From contig QNDV01000031.1 in assembly GCA_003646045.1 (NCBI GenBank), positions 1-12,352 of the forward strand: a stretch of 12,352 bases of DNA, given 5' to 3'. Source of the stretch: a bacterium (GTDB lineage: Bacteria > Krumholzibacteriota > Krumholzibacteria > LZORAL124-64-63). The notes below the pieces were generated by a model. That model did no database searches. It had not been told where the DNA came from and worked only from the letters and a program-made list of their open reading frames with translations. Shown here piece by piece: positions 1 to 7,055 of this stretch. Both the position numbers and the translations under genes were made by a program. How positions within the stretch are numbered: the stretch's first letter is position 1; the number at the start of each line of letters is the position of its first letter.

Positions 1-72
1 CACCTGGCCGAGCCGGATATCGAGGAAATCGTGCGGGAGATCTATCGCAACGTGCCGGAGGCGACCTCGTGA
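1..72 (+). CDS. ABC transporter ATP-binding protein, C-terminal fragment
   Basis: Only the last 23 codons and the TGA stop are in the window; the gene begins upstream. The visible tail reads HLAEPDIEEIVREIYRN and then a few more residues. The pattern 'pdIEeivReiY' is typical of the C-terminus of ATPases that pair with ABC-2 type permeases (COG4586-like). The stop codon overlaps the GTG start of the next gene (GTGA, 4 bases), so the two are probably translationally coupled. No Walker or signature motif is visible because those lie upstream. The call rests on the tail pattern and on the two ABC-2 permease genes directly downstream. Confidence 0.75.
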   Translation, partial: HLAEPDIEEIVREIYRNVPEATS

Positions 73-947
73 ACGCGGCGGCCGCAAGTGCGGCGAACGT
101 TCTTGCTCCCTGGCAGCGTACGGCCCGGGCCACGGTCGGGCTCTACGGACACTTCATCCGCCTGGCCTTCCTCAAGTTCCTGGCCTACCGCCTGCGCTAC
201 TACACCGGCGTAATCAGCTACACCATCTTCGTGGCGGGCTACTACTACCTCTACACGGCCCTGTTCGCCAGCCGGGCGCCGGGGCCCGACGGGGTGGCCA
301 CCATGGGTGGCCTGACGGTGAGCGAGATGATCTCCTACGTGGCGGTGGCCTGGATCGGCCGCAGCTTCTATTTCAACAACATCGCGCGGGACCTCATGAA
401 CCAGGTGCAGGATGGCCAGATCGCCATGCAGCTGGTCAAGCCCTTCAACGTACAGGCGGTGATGATGTTCGAGGCGGTAGGCGAGTCGGCCTTCCGGCTG
501 GTCATGTTCACCCTGCCCATCACCGTGGTGATCGTGCCCCTGTTCGGCATCCGTCTGCCGGCCGACCCCGCGCTGCTGGGTTGGACGGCCCTCAGTTTCA
601 CCATTTCCCTGGTGATCCACAGCCAGTTGAATTTTCTCACCGGTTGCCTGGCCTTCCGTATGACCAACATCCAGGGAGTGTTGCGGGCCAAGATGGTTTC
701 GGGCGATTTCCTGGCCGGAGTGCTGGTCCCGTTCAGCCTGTTTCCCGAGTGGTTCCAGCGGGTGGTGGAGTGGCTGCCGTTCCAGGCGGTGGGATATGTG
801 CCGGTGATGATATTCCTGGGCAAGCGACCCGGCGGCGAACTGTGGCAGGCACTGGGATTGCAGTTGGCCTGGGCGGTAGGCCTGTACGTGGTCGGTTACG
901 TGGTCTGGCGGCGTGCAGTGCGCCTGGTAATAGTGCAGGGGGGGTGA
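69..947 (+). CDS. ABC-2 type transporter permease (COG4587-like)
   Basis: This is a 292-residue integral membrane protein. It has a short polar N-terminus, then an amphipathic stretch ending in 'LAYRLRYYTG', which matches the 'laYR' motif at the first membrane segment of the COG4587/COG3694 permease families. About six hydrophobic segments follow (roughly residues 45-66, 85-97, 140-158, 168-190, 213-228 and 262-283). It would form the membrane channel of an ABC-2 exporter with the upstream ATPase and the next gene. The start is GTG at 69, overlapping the ATPase stop by 4 bases; no ATG lies nearer in frame. The next gene begins 1 base after this stop. The transported substrate cannot be read from the sequence. 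Confidence 0.88.
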   Translation: MNAAAASAANVLAPWQRTARATVGLYGHFIRLAFLKFLAYRLRYYTGVISYTIFVAGYYYLYTALFASRAPGPDGVATMGGLTVSEMISYVAVAWIGRSFYFNNIARDLMNQVQDGQIAMQLVKPFNVQAVMMFEAVGESAFRLVMFTLPITVVIVPLFGIRLPADPALLGWTALSFTISLVIHSQLNFLTGCLAFRMTNIQGVLRAKMVSGDFLAGVLVPFSLFPEWFQRVVEWLPFQAVGYVPVMIFLGKRPGGELWQALGLQLAWAVGLYVVGYVVWRRAVRLVIVQGG

Positions 948-948
948 G

Positions 949-1782
949 ATGCAGTTCGATGCGGGACAGCAGCGGGGGTTCAGGGGCTCGGTCCGCTGGC
1001 AGGCGGGAATCTTTGCCGCCTACTTCGCCCAGTTCGTCAAGACGCGGCTGGCCTACCGGATGGATTTCTTTGTCGACACGTTCGGGGTCCTGGCCAGCAT
1101 CATCATCCAACTCGCAGTGCTGACCACCCTGTTCTCCAAGGTGAGTTCGCTGCAAGGCTGGAGCTTCGAGCAGGTCCTGTTCATCTACGGCTTTTCCCTG
1201 ATTCCCCTGGGCATGTTCAATGTGGTCAGCGTGAACCTCTACGGTTTTGCCGACCGCTATCTGATCCAGGGAAAATTCGACCGGGTCCTGTTGCGGCCTG
1301 TGAATACCCTGGCCCAGGTGCTGTGCGAAAGCTTCAACGTGTCGGGGCTGAACGAGATCGTGCTCGGCACGGCCATCGTGGTCTACGCCGGTATCAAGCT
1401 GCAGTTGTCGGTGGGGCCGTGGGACGTGCTGGCCGTCCTGGTCCTGGCGCCCACGGCGGCCCTGGTCTACCTGGGCGTGTTCCTGGCCATCACCGCGGTG
1501 AGTTTCTGGTTCGAGGACAAGATGGGCATTGCTCCGCCGGTCTACAACGTGATCCGTTTCAGCCGGTATCCCCTGACCATCTACAGCCTGCCGGTGCGGT
1601 TGCTGTTGACCTTCGTGCTGCCCTTCGCCTGGGTAGCGTATTATCCGGCCACCTGGTTCGTGGGCGAGGGGAACCTGCGTCCGGTGGCGGCCTTGACGCC
1701 GCTGGTGGGTATCATCGTATTATCGGGTGCCATAATGATCTGGCGGCGCGGCGAGGGTAAATACACCAGTACCGGCAGTTGA
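949..1782 (+). CDS. ABC-2 type transporter permease (COG3694-like)
   Basis: This 277-residue membrane protein is the second permease of the pair. After a polar N-terminus it carries 'TRLAYRMDFFVDTFG' at the first membrane entry and 'IQGKFDRVLLRPVN' near residues 107-120. The 'G.fDrvLlRPvn' motif is characteristic of the COG3694/COG4587 family, in the cytoplasmic stretch between membrane segments. About six hydrophobic segments are seen, the last near residues 245-265. The ATG lies 1 base after the preceding stop and is preceded by a G-rich stretch that acts as ribosome binding site. Gene order (ATPase, COG4587-like, COG3694-like) is the standard one, so a heteromeric exporter is likely. Substrate unknown. 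Confidence 0.88.
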   Translation: MQFDAGQQRGFRGSVRWQAGIFAAYFAQFVKTRLAYRMDFFVDTFGVLASIIIQLAVLTTLFSKVSSLQGWSFEQVLFIYGFSLIPLGMFNVVSVNLYGFADRYLIQGKFDRVLLRPVNTLAQVLCESFNVSGLNEIVLGTAIVVYAGIKLQLSVGPWDVLAVLVLAPTAALVYLGVFLAITAVSFWFEDKMGIAPPVYNVIRFSRYPLTIYSLPVRLLLTFVLPFAWVAYYPATWFVGEGNLRPVAALTPLVGIIVLSGAIMIWRRGEGKYTSTGS

Positions 1783-1804
1783 ACCGACAAGGAGATGAGG
1801 AACC

Positions 1805-2500
1805 ATGAATTCGTTCCTGCGCAGTGCGACCTTCACCCTGGTGATTACCGGTGTCCTGGCGGTGGCGGCGGCGTCCACGGCCAGCACCTGGTGCGGGGAG
1901 AACGGTGTCATCCGGTTTTCATTCGACCAGGACGACACGACATCCACGACCCTGCAGGTCGAGCCGGACGATCAGGGCGTGACCAGGGTCACGGTACGGG
2001 TCTGGTTGACGGACGTCGATCCGGTGGCTCTTGACGGTGTGTCTTGCGAGGCCATCGGCGGCTATGAGTTCAAGCTGCTGATCGAAGGCGCCGAGGTCTT
2101 CATCACCAACGTGGCCCTGCCCGAAGATGCCATGAACCTTGTGGGCAAACATCTGACCTACGTGGTGGGTCTGCGCAAGTCCCTGGGGATCAATGACGGC
2201 AAGGTACTGCTGGGGACCTGGCAGCTGGCCTTCCAGGGCCAGCCGTCGAATGTGCGTCTGGGCATCGCTCCCGAGGGCGTCATGTCGTGTGCGGACATGT
2301 CCGGTTGCCACGAGAGCGGCACGCGGGCCCTGTACATCGGGTCCTCGGAAGCGGGGCAGCTGGAAATGATCTTCGGGGCCGGTTGCCAGCCCGCCTGGAT
2401 CAATCCCACCGGCGATGTGGCAACGACTGCCGAGCGCGGCGCTTCAACCTGGCAGGATGTGGGCCTGGCCGAGACCGCCGGTAGTTCGACCTGGCACTAG
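1805..2500 (+). CDS. Exported protein of unknown function
   Basis: I do not recognise a family. The 231-residue product starts with a Sec-type signal peptide (MNSFLRS, then a hydrophobic core to about residue 25, with A-S-T-A-S before a likely cleavage site). The mature part begins TWCGENGVIRFSF and contains five cysteines (in TWC, VSC, MSC, SGC and GAGC), enough for disulfide bonds in the periplasm or outside the cell. There are no membrane segments after the signal. Composition is beta-rich with alternating hydrophobic residues, as in small beta-sandwich proteins. AGGAG at 1790-1794 (spacing 10) or GAGG at 1797-1800 (spacing 4) precedes the ATG. It lies 22 bases after the permease gene and is probably cotranscribed with it. 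Its stop shares the bases CTAG with the stop of the opposing epimerase gene. Confidence 0.75.
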   Translation: MNSFLRSATFTLVITGVLAVAAASTASTWCGENGVIRFSFDQDDTTSTTLQVEPDDQGVTRVTVRVWLTDVDPVALDGVSCEAIGGYEFKLLIEGAEVFITNVALPEDAMNLVGKHLTYVVGLRKSLGINDGKVLLGTWQLAFQGQPSNVRLGIAPEGVMSCADMSGCHESGTRALYIGSSEAGQLEMIFGAGCQPAWINPTGDVATTAERGASTWQDVGLAETAGSSTWH

Positions 2501-2940
2501 TCCTCGTCGGCGCAGATCTCGACCAGCACGCCACCGCCCGACTTGGGATGCATGAAGACGATCTGCTTGCCGCCCGCGCCGGTGCGGGGTGTCTCGTCCA
2601 GCAGCCTGATGCCCGCCGCCCGGCAGCGCTCCATGACCTTGCCCATATCCCTGGCGGCCACCGCCACGTGGTGCAGTCCCGGACCGTTCCTGGCGATGTA
2701 GCGGGCAATGTTCCCCGCGTCGGACATGGGGGCCAGCAACTCGATATGCCCCACGCCGCCGGCAGTGTCCAGCTTGAGGAAGGCGACCCGCACGTTCTCC
2801 TGGGGGACTTCCTCGGTGCGCTCCAGTTCCAGCCCCAGCAGATCGCTCCACAGGGCGATGCCCTCGTCCAGGTCGCGCACGGCGATACCGATGTGATCCA
2901 CACAGCCGGCGGTCCCTTCCGGCAGCATTTTGTCCAGCAT
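2497..2940 (-). CDS. mce: Methylmalonyl-CoA epimerase
   Basis: The product interconverts (R)- and (S)-methylmalonyl-CoA, linking B12-dependent methylmalonyl-CoA mutase to propionyl-CoA carboxylation or methylmalonyl-CoA decarboxylation. The 147-residue length is normal for this vicinal-oxygen-chelate family. Two glyoxalase-like halves are visible: VDHIGIAV (metal ligand H16) with HIELLAP (E67), then GLHHVAVA (H90/H91) and GGVLVEIC (E141). These match the His/Gln-or-Glu/His/Glu metal site of known epimerases. The diagnostic stretch FMHPKSGGGVLVE is present. The start is ATG at 2940, with AAAGGA 8 bases upstream. It faces away from the aminopeptidase gene and converges with the exported-protein gene, overlapping it by 4 bases. 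The methylmalonyl-CoA decarboxylase operon lies about 2.1 kb away, which supports the assignment. Confidence 0.93.
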   Translation of the reverse strand: MLDKMLPEGTAGCVDHIGIAVRDLDEGIALWSDLLGLELERTEEVPQENVRVAFLKLDTAGGVGHIELLAPMSDAGNIARYIARNGPGLHHVAVAARDMGKVMERCRAAGIRLLDETPRTGAGGKQIVFMHPKSGGGVLVEICADED

Positions 2941-2992
2941 GGCAGATGTCCTTTCCCCGCCTCGATGGGCGGTGTGGGTTCACGGTCAGGCA

Positions 2993-3020
2993 AACATAGC
3001 CCAATTCGCGCCCCGGCCAA
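2993..3020 (-). promoter_or_regulatory. Candidate sigma-70-like promoter for the epimerase gene
   Basis: Read on the minus strand, TTGGCC (3015-3020) and TATGTT (2993-2998) each match four of six bases of the -35 and -10 consensus, with a 16-base spacer. The -10 lies about 53 bases before the epimerase ATG. No equally good site was seen for the divergent aminopeptidase gene in this 152-base gap. This is a by-eye match and may be chance. Confidence 0.3.
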
Positions 3021-3092
3021 GTTCGAGGTAGCATCATCCCGCCTGGACACCCTATCCTGTCCCGACGACCCCAACCACGCCAGGAGGCAAGC

Positions 3093-4208
3093 ATGGACCC
3101 CCGCAACCGCACACTCGCCAAGCAGCTCATCGAGTACAGCGTGAAACTCGAACCCGGCGAGAAGATCTACATCGAGATCAAGGGTCTGGATGCCCTCGAG
3201 TTGGGCAAAGCCGTGGTCAAGGCCGCCACCGAGGCCGGGGGCGTGCCCTTCTGGTACTACAACGACGAGGAACTCAGCCGGGGCTTCGTCAAGAACGCCG
3301 GCCAGGAGCAGTTCGCGGCCTGGGGCGCCTTCCACAAGCCCATCATGGAAGCGGTGGACGCCTACATCGGCCTGCGCGGCAGCACCAATCCCTTCGACCT
3401 GGTGGACGTGGACAAGGACCGCATGAAATGGCACGACCAGGCCTACTGGGGCGAGGTGCACATCCCGATCCGGCTGAAGAAGAAGTGGTGCGTGCTGCGC
3501 TATCCCAATCCGGCCATGGCCCAGGCCGCCGAGCGGGCTACCGAGGAGTTCGCCGATTTCTATTACGACGTCTGTACCCTGGACTATGCGCGCATGAGCA
3601 AGGCCATGGATCCCCTGGCCGAACTGATCGACAAGACCGATCGGGTGCAGATCAAGGGCCCGGGCACGGACCTGGAGTTCTCCATCAAGGGCCTGCCGGC
3701 GGTGAAGTGCGACGGCGGTCGTAATATCCCCGATGGCGAAGTCTACACCGCGCCGGTGAAGGACAGCGTCAACGGTACCATCCAGTACAACACCAAGACC
3801 CGCCAGGGCGGCGCGGTGCTGGATAACATCAAATTCGTCTGCAAGGACGGCCGGATCGTCGAGGCCACCTGCGACGGCGACGACGGGAAACTGCAGGAGG
3901 CCCTGGATATCGACGAGGGCGCACGCTACTTCGGCGAATTCGCCCTGGGTGTGAACCCCTACATCACGGCGCCCATGCTGGACACGTTGTTCGACGAGAA
4001 GATCGCGGGCAGTTTCCACCTGACGCCGGGCAATGCCTACGAAACGGCCTTCAACGGCAACAAGTCGGCCCAGCACTGGGACATCGTGCTGATCCAGACA
4101 CCCGATTGGGGTGGCGGCGAGATCTATTTCGATGACGTGCTGATTCGCAAGGACGGGCTCTTCGTGCCCAAGTCGCTGCAGGGACTGAATCCCGAGAACC
4201 TCAAGTAG
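3093..4208 (+). CDS. M29-family metallo-aminopeptidase
   Basis: The product should release N-terminal amino acids from peptides in the cytoplasm, using a two-metal centre. The 371-residue sequence opens with LAKQLIEYSVKLEPGEKI, typical of peptidase family M29 (AmpS/PepS/aminopeptidase T). The expected metal and catalytic residues can be placed: E216 in IPDGEVYTAP, E282 in GEFALGVN, H309 in SFHLTPG, and H328 with D330 in QHWDIV. The 66-residue distance between the two glutamates fits the family as I remember it. The protein is somewhat shorter than the roughly 410 residues usual for AmpS-type members, mainly at the N-terminus and between the last histidines. AGGAGG at 3082-3087, 5 bases before the ATG, is a strong ribosome binding site. 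There is no signal peptide. Confidence 0.9.
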   Translation: MDPRNRTLAKQLIEYSVKLEPGEKIYIEIKGLDALELGKAVVKAATEAGGVPFWYYNDEELSRGFVKNAGQEQFAAWGAFHKPIMEAVDAYIGLRGSTNPFDLVDVDKDRMKWHDQAYWGEVHIPIRLKKKWCVLRYPNPAMAQAAERATEEFADFYYDVCTLDYARMSKAMDPLAELIDKTDRVQIKGPGTDLEFSIKGLPAVKCDGGRNIPDGEVYTAPVKDSVNGTIQYNTKTRQGGAVLDNIKFVCKDGRIVEATCDGDDGKLQEALDIDEGARYFGEFALGVNPYITAPMLDTLFDEKIAGSFHLTPGNAYETAFNGNKSAQHWDIVLIQTPDWGGGEIYFDDVLIRKDGLFVPKSLQGLNPENLK

Positions 4209-4216
4209 CGGAGCGC

Positions 4217-4924
4217 ATGATGGGTACGTGCAAACGTGTCGTGCTGGCGGTGATGGTGGTTGGTCTGCTGGTGCCGGTCGCCCTGCCGGCGGTCGGTGCG
4301 GATGACCTGCAGGGGGATGGGCAGGACAAAGAGCGCAACTGGGCCCTGGGCTGGGAGCGGGCCCTGGTGGCGCGCCGGCAATTGGGGCTGTGGCATGTGG
4401 GGTTGTCCGCCGGTCCCAACGATCGCCTGTCCGACTCGTCGTCCCACGTCTGGAACGTCGATGAGCCCGATTCATTGCAGGGGCGACCCGGCAGTTCTAC
4501 AAGCAGCAAACGGGAGTCGGGTTTCGTGGCCCTGGAATTGGGCCGCCAGGTGGCTGCCTACCGGGACTTTGCCCTCGCTGCCACGGCGGGATTGAGGTAC
4601 CGCTGGGAGGACTCCCGCACTGAGGATTCGTACAACTATGCCAGTGGGGAAGAACAACCCAATTACCAGATTGTCTCCGATCGATTCACCAGTTCGTGGG
4701 GAACCAGCCTGGCCCTGCGTGTGAGTTGGCGGCCGGTCCCGTTCGTCGGCCTGGAGGTCCACTACGGACTGATCTACGAGTGGCACGATGCGGAGCAAAC
4801 CAGGTGGAGCCGCGATACCGGAGAAACCGACTGGCACCGCCATGAAAGCACCGAGCACGCCAAGACCTTCGACGACTTCGGGTTCTACGATCTGACGCAG
4901 CTAGCTGTTTTGGTCTGGTTCTGA
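4217..4924 (+). CDS. Exported protein, probable small outer-membrane beta-barrel
   Basis: I cannot name the family. The 235-residue product has a signal peptide (MMGTCKRVVLAVMVVGLLVP and on to about residue 28, cleavage near VGA/DD). After it come alternating-hydrophobicity stretches such as GFVALELGRQVAAYRDFALAATAGLRYRW, TSSWGTSLALRVSWRP and FVGLEVHYGLIYEW, separated by polar turns. It ends in LTQLAVLVWF, and the terminal aromatic residue is the usual outer-membrane barrel signal. An 8- or 10-strand barrel would fit the size. ATG codons occur at 4217 and 4220. GGAG at 4210-4213 is only 3 bases from the first and 6 from the second, so the second Met is the better start. It lies 8 bases after the aminopeptidase gene, probably in one operon with it. 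Confidence 0.65.
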   Translation: MMGTCKRVVLAVMVVGLLVPVALPAVGADDLQGDGQDKERNWALGWERALVARRQLGLWHVGLSAGPNDRLSDSSSHVWNVDEPDSLQGRPGSSTSSKRESGFVALELGRQVAAYRDFALAATAGLRYRWEDSRTEDSYNYASGEEQPNYQIVSDRFTSSWGTSLALRVSWRPVPFVGLEVHYGLIYEWHDAEQTRWSRDTGETDWHRHESTEHAKTFDDFGFYDLTQLAVLVWF

Positions 4925-4984
4925 CCCGCCTTGCGGTGGCGCAGGGGAACTTCTGCATCGCGCAAAACAATCCGGATAGCCCCC

Positions 4985-5000
4985 TGTCAAAAGTTTGACA
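4985..5000. promoter_or_regulatory. Perfect palindrome TGTCAAA-AG-TTTGACA, candidate operator
   Basis: Two exact 7-base arms (4985-4991 and 4994-5000) flank a 2-base centre. The right arm contains TTGACA (4995-5000), an exact -35 consensus. The palindrome lies 95 bases before the decarboxylase ATG. A repressor dimer bound here would block RNA polymerase. The site is not followed by a T-run, so it is not a terminator. I cannot name the regulator; the shape suits TetR-, MarR- or GntR-type dimers. Confidence 0.5.
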
Positions 5001-5023
5001 TACGGGACGCAGGTATTAACTAT
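4995..5023 (+). promoter_or_regulatory. Candidate promoter of the decarboxylase operon
   Basis: TTGACA at 4995-5000 is a perfect -35. Downstream the sequence is locally AT-rich (GGTATTAACTATCC, 5012-5025) in an otherwise GC-rich gap. The best-spaced -10 choices are weak: AACTAT at 5018-5023 with spacing 17 matches 3 of 6. TATTAA at 5014-5019 matches 4 of 6 but is only 13 bases away. A 5' leader of about 60-70 bases with a short CCGGC/GCCGG hairpin (5037-5049) would precede the gene. Confidence 0.4.
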
Positions 5024-5094
5024 CCCTTCGAGACGACCGGCAACGCCGGGATCCCGCGGCGACAGGGAAGCCGCCATCACCAGGGAGCAGAGCC

Positions 5095-6645
5095 ATGAGT
5101 GAATCCAGGATAAAAAAACTCCGGGACAAGAAAGCCAAGTTGTATCTGGGCGGTGGCGAGAAACGCATCGCCAAACAGCACGCCGCCGGCAAGCGCACAG
5201 CCCGCGAGCGACTGGCCCAGCTCTATGACCCGGATACCTTCCAGGAGACCCACTCGTTCATGCAGCATCGCTGCACGAGTTTCGGCATGCAGGACAAGGA
5301 GTTCCCGGGCGAGGGCGTGACTACCGGTTACGGCCTGGTGGACGGCCGGCCGATCTATGCCGCCAGCCAGGATTTCACCGTGGCGGGCGGCGCCGTGGGC
5401 GAGGCCACCGCCCGCAAGATCAGTGATCTGCAGGACGATGCCCTCAAGACCGGTGACCCCATCATCTTCATCAACGACTCGGGTGGTGCGCGGATCCAGG
5501 AGGGTGTTGATTCCCTGGCGGGCTATGGCGACATCTTCTACCGCAACATCCTGGCCAGCGGTGTGGTGCCCCAGATCTCGGTGATTTCCGGGCCCTGCGC
5601 CGGGGGAGCGGCCTACTCGCCGGCGCTGACGGATTTCATCATCCAGGTACGCCACGAGGGGCAGATGTACATCACCGGTCCCAGCGTCATCAAGCAGGTC
5701 ACCGGCGAGGACGTGACGGCCGAGCAGCTGGGCGGCGTGGACTCCCACTCGCATTATTCCGGCGTGGTGCATTTCGTGGCCGAGAGCGGTGGCGAAGGCA
5801 TCGCCATCGCCAAGCGTCTGCTTTCTTTCCTGCCCAGCAACAATACCGATGATCCCCCCTTCGTCGAGGGCCTGCACGAGGAAACGGTGGATGTGGACGA
5901 GGGCATGAACGACATCGTGCCCGAGAGTTCGCGCACAGCCTACGATATGCACGACATCATCGGTCGCGTGGTGGACCGGGGCGATTTCATGGAAGTGCAG
6001 GAGCACTACGCACCCAACCTCATCGTGGGCTTCGGCCGCCTCGAAGGCTCGACCATCGGCGTGGTGGCCAACAATCCCCACCACAAGGCGGGTGTGCTGG
6101 ACATCGACTCGTCGGGCAAGGGGGCGCGGTTCATCCGCTTCTGCAACGCCTTCAACATTCCCCTGGTGACCTTCGTGGATGTGCCCGGGTTCATGCCGGG
6201 GGTACAACAGGAGTACGGGGGCATCATCCGCCACGGGGCGAAGATGCTGTTCGCCTACGGCGCGGCCACGGTACCCAAGGTCACAGTGGTGGTGCGCAAG
6301 GCCTACGGCGGCGCCTATCTGGCCATGTGCGCCCGCAGCATGGGGGCCGACCGGGTGGCGGCCTGGCCCAGTGCCGAGATCGCGGTCATGGGCGCCGAAG
6401 GAGCGGTGAACGTCCTGTACCGCAAGGATATCGCGCAGGCGGAGGATCCCGAAGCCCTGCGCAAAGAGAAGATGGACGAGTACACCGAGCGCTTCGGAAA
6501 TCCCTACGCGGCCGCTGCGCGGGGCATGGTGGATGACGTGATCGAACCCGCGGATACCCGGGGCTACATCGCCTTGTCCCTGGCAATTCTCAAATCCAAG
6601 CGCGAAGTAAGACCCCAGAAGAAGCACGGGCTGATCCCTCTCTAG
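5095..6645 (+). CDS. mmdA: Acyl-CoA carboxyltransferase, methylmalonyl-CoA decarboxylase alpha subunit / propionyl-CoA carboxylase beta type
   Basis: The enzyme moves the carboxyl group between (S)-methylmalonyl-CoA and a biotin carrier. The 516-residue length is normal for MmdA/PccB. Two crotonase-like halves are visible. The N half has NDSGGARIQEGV (127-138), SGPCAGGAAYSPALTDF (165-181) and TGPSVIKQVTGE (194-205). The C half has VDVPGFMPGVQQE (361-373), GGIIRHGAKMLFAY (375-388) and RKAYGGAYLAM (401-411). It ends in KKHGLIPL, close to the family's usual '(K/R)HGNIPL'. Position 409, equivalent to the Asp that sets propionyl preference in actinobacterial PccB, is Leu here. AGGGAG at 5082-5087 sits 7 bases before the ATG. 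It is first in an operon with the OadG-like, biotin-carrier and pump genes, so a decarboxylase role is favoured. A shared carboxylase role is possible, because a biotin carboxylase lies at the right edge. Confidence 0.92.
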   Translation: MSESRIKKLRDKKAKLYLGGGEKRIAKQHAAGKRTARERLAQLYDPDTFQETHSFMQHRCTSFGMQDKEFPGEGVTTGYGLVDGRPIYAASQDFTVAGGAVGEATARKISDLQDDALKTGDPIIFINDSGGARIQEGVDSLAGYGDIFYRNILASGVVPQISVISGPCAGGAAYSPALTDFIIQVRHEGQMYITGPSVIKQVTGEDVTAEQLGGVDSHSHYSGVVHFVAESGGEGIAIAKRLLSFLPSNNTDDPPFVEGLHEETVDVDEGMNDIVPESSRTAYDMHDIIGRVVDRGDFMEVQEHYAPNLIVGFGRLEGSTIGVVANNPHHKAGVLDIDSSGKGARFIRFCNAFNIPLVTFVDVPGFMPGVQQEYGGIIRHGAKMLFAYGAATVPKVTVVVRKAYGGAYLAMCARSMGADRVAAWPSAEIAVMGAEGAVNVLYRKDIAQAEDPEALRKEKMDEYTERFGNPYAAAARGMVDDVIEPADTRGYIALSLAILKSKREVRPQKKHGLIPL

Positions 6646-6656
6646 GAGCGTACGGC

Positions 6657-7010
6657 ATGGGCCGACTCGATATGGAAATGGGTACCCTCGCCGCGGCGGG
6701 CATTGCCATCGTCTTTCTGGTGTTGGCTCTGATCTCGCTGGTTGTGTCGCTTTTCAAGCGTCTCGATGACCGCTGGCTGGCCGCCGAGGAAAAGGCGGCC
6801 GCCGCAGCCGCCGATCGCGAACCGAAACTCGACGAGATCACCCTGCTGATCATAGCGGCCGCCTGCGCCACCGTGGCGGGTGGCCGGTTCAGGGTGCGCC
6901 GTATCCGACGCCTGCTGTCGCCGCACCAGAAACGGACCCCGTGGTCGGCCCAGGGGCGTTTGACCCTGCAGGGCTCCCACGTGGTCGGTCGCGGCGGGAC
7001 ACATCGCTGA
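6657..7010 (+). CDS. mmdD: OadG-family small membrane subunit of Na+-pumping decarboxylase
   Basis: This 117-residue protein has one membrane helix (about residues 12-34, GIAIVFLVLALISLVVSLF), then a charged and Ala-rich stretch, a second mildly hydrophobic segment (61-75), a basic region and a C-terminal tail with W96-S-A-Q-G-R101. OadG/MmdD subunits of sodium-pumping decarboxylases have this layout. They hold the carboxyltransferase on the membrane pump, and the 'GiaivFlvLalislv' helix is a family signature. AGGAG at 6644-6648 overlaps the mmdA stop and is 8 bases from the ATG, so the genes are coupled. Position between carboxyltransferase and biotin carrier is the standard order. The sequence is poorly conserved across the family, so the assignment relies partly on position. 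Confidence 0.82.
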   Translation: MGRLDMEMGTLAAAGIAIVFLVLALISLVVSLFKRLDDRWLAAEEKAAAAAADREPKLDEITLLIIAAACATVAGGRFRVRRIRRLLSPHQKRTPWSAQGRLTLQGSHVVGRGGTHR

Positions 7011-7055
7011 CAAAGCCCGGCCGTCCGGCGGTAGGGCCCAACGGAAGAGATTACG

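Noticed and set aside
2400..4475. A 691-codon open frame on the minus strand across the epimerase, aminopeptidase and barrel genes.
   Set aside because: It overlaps three supported genes, including the epimerase on the same strand in another frame. Its start is a low-complexity Arg/Pro/Ala stretch, so it is a GC-driven shadow.
4925..4984. Possible terminator after the barrel gene (GCAG...CTGC near 4940-4960).
   Set aside because: The stem is only 4 bases and no T-run follows, so I could not support a terminator.
5077..6627. A 516-codon open frame on the minus strand opposite the carboxyltransferase gene.
   Set aside because: The plus frame has all carboxyltransferase motifs. The antisense frame is His/Gly/Ala/Val-rich with no recognisable domain, a usual by-product of codon bias in GC-rich genes.
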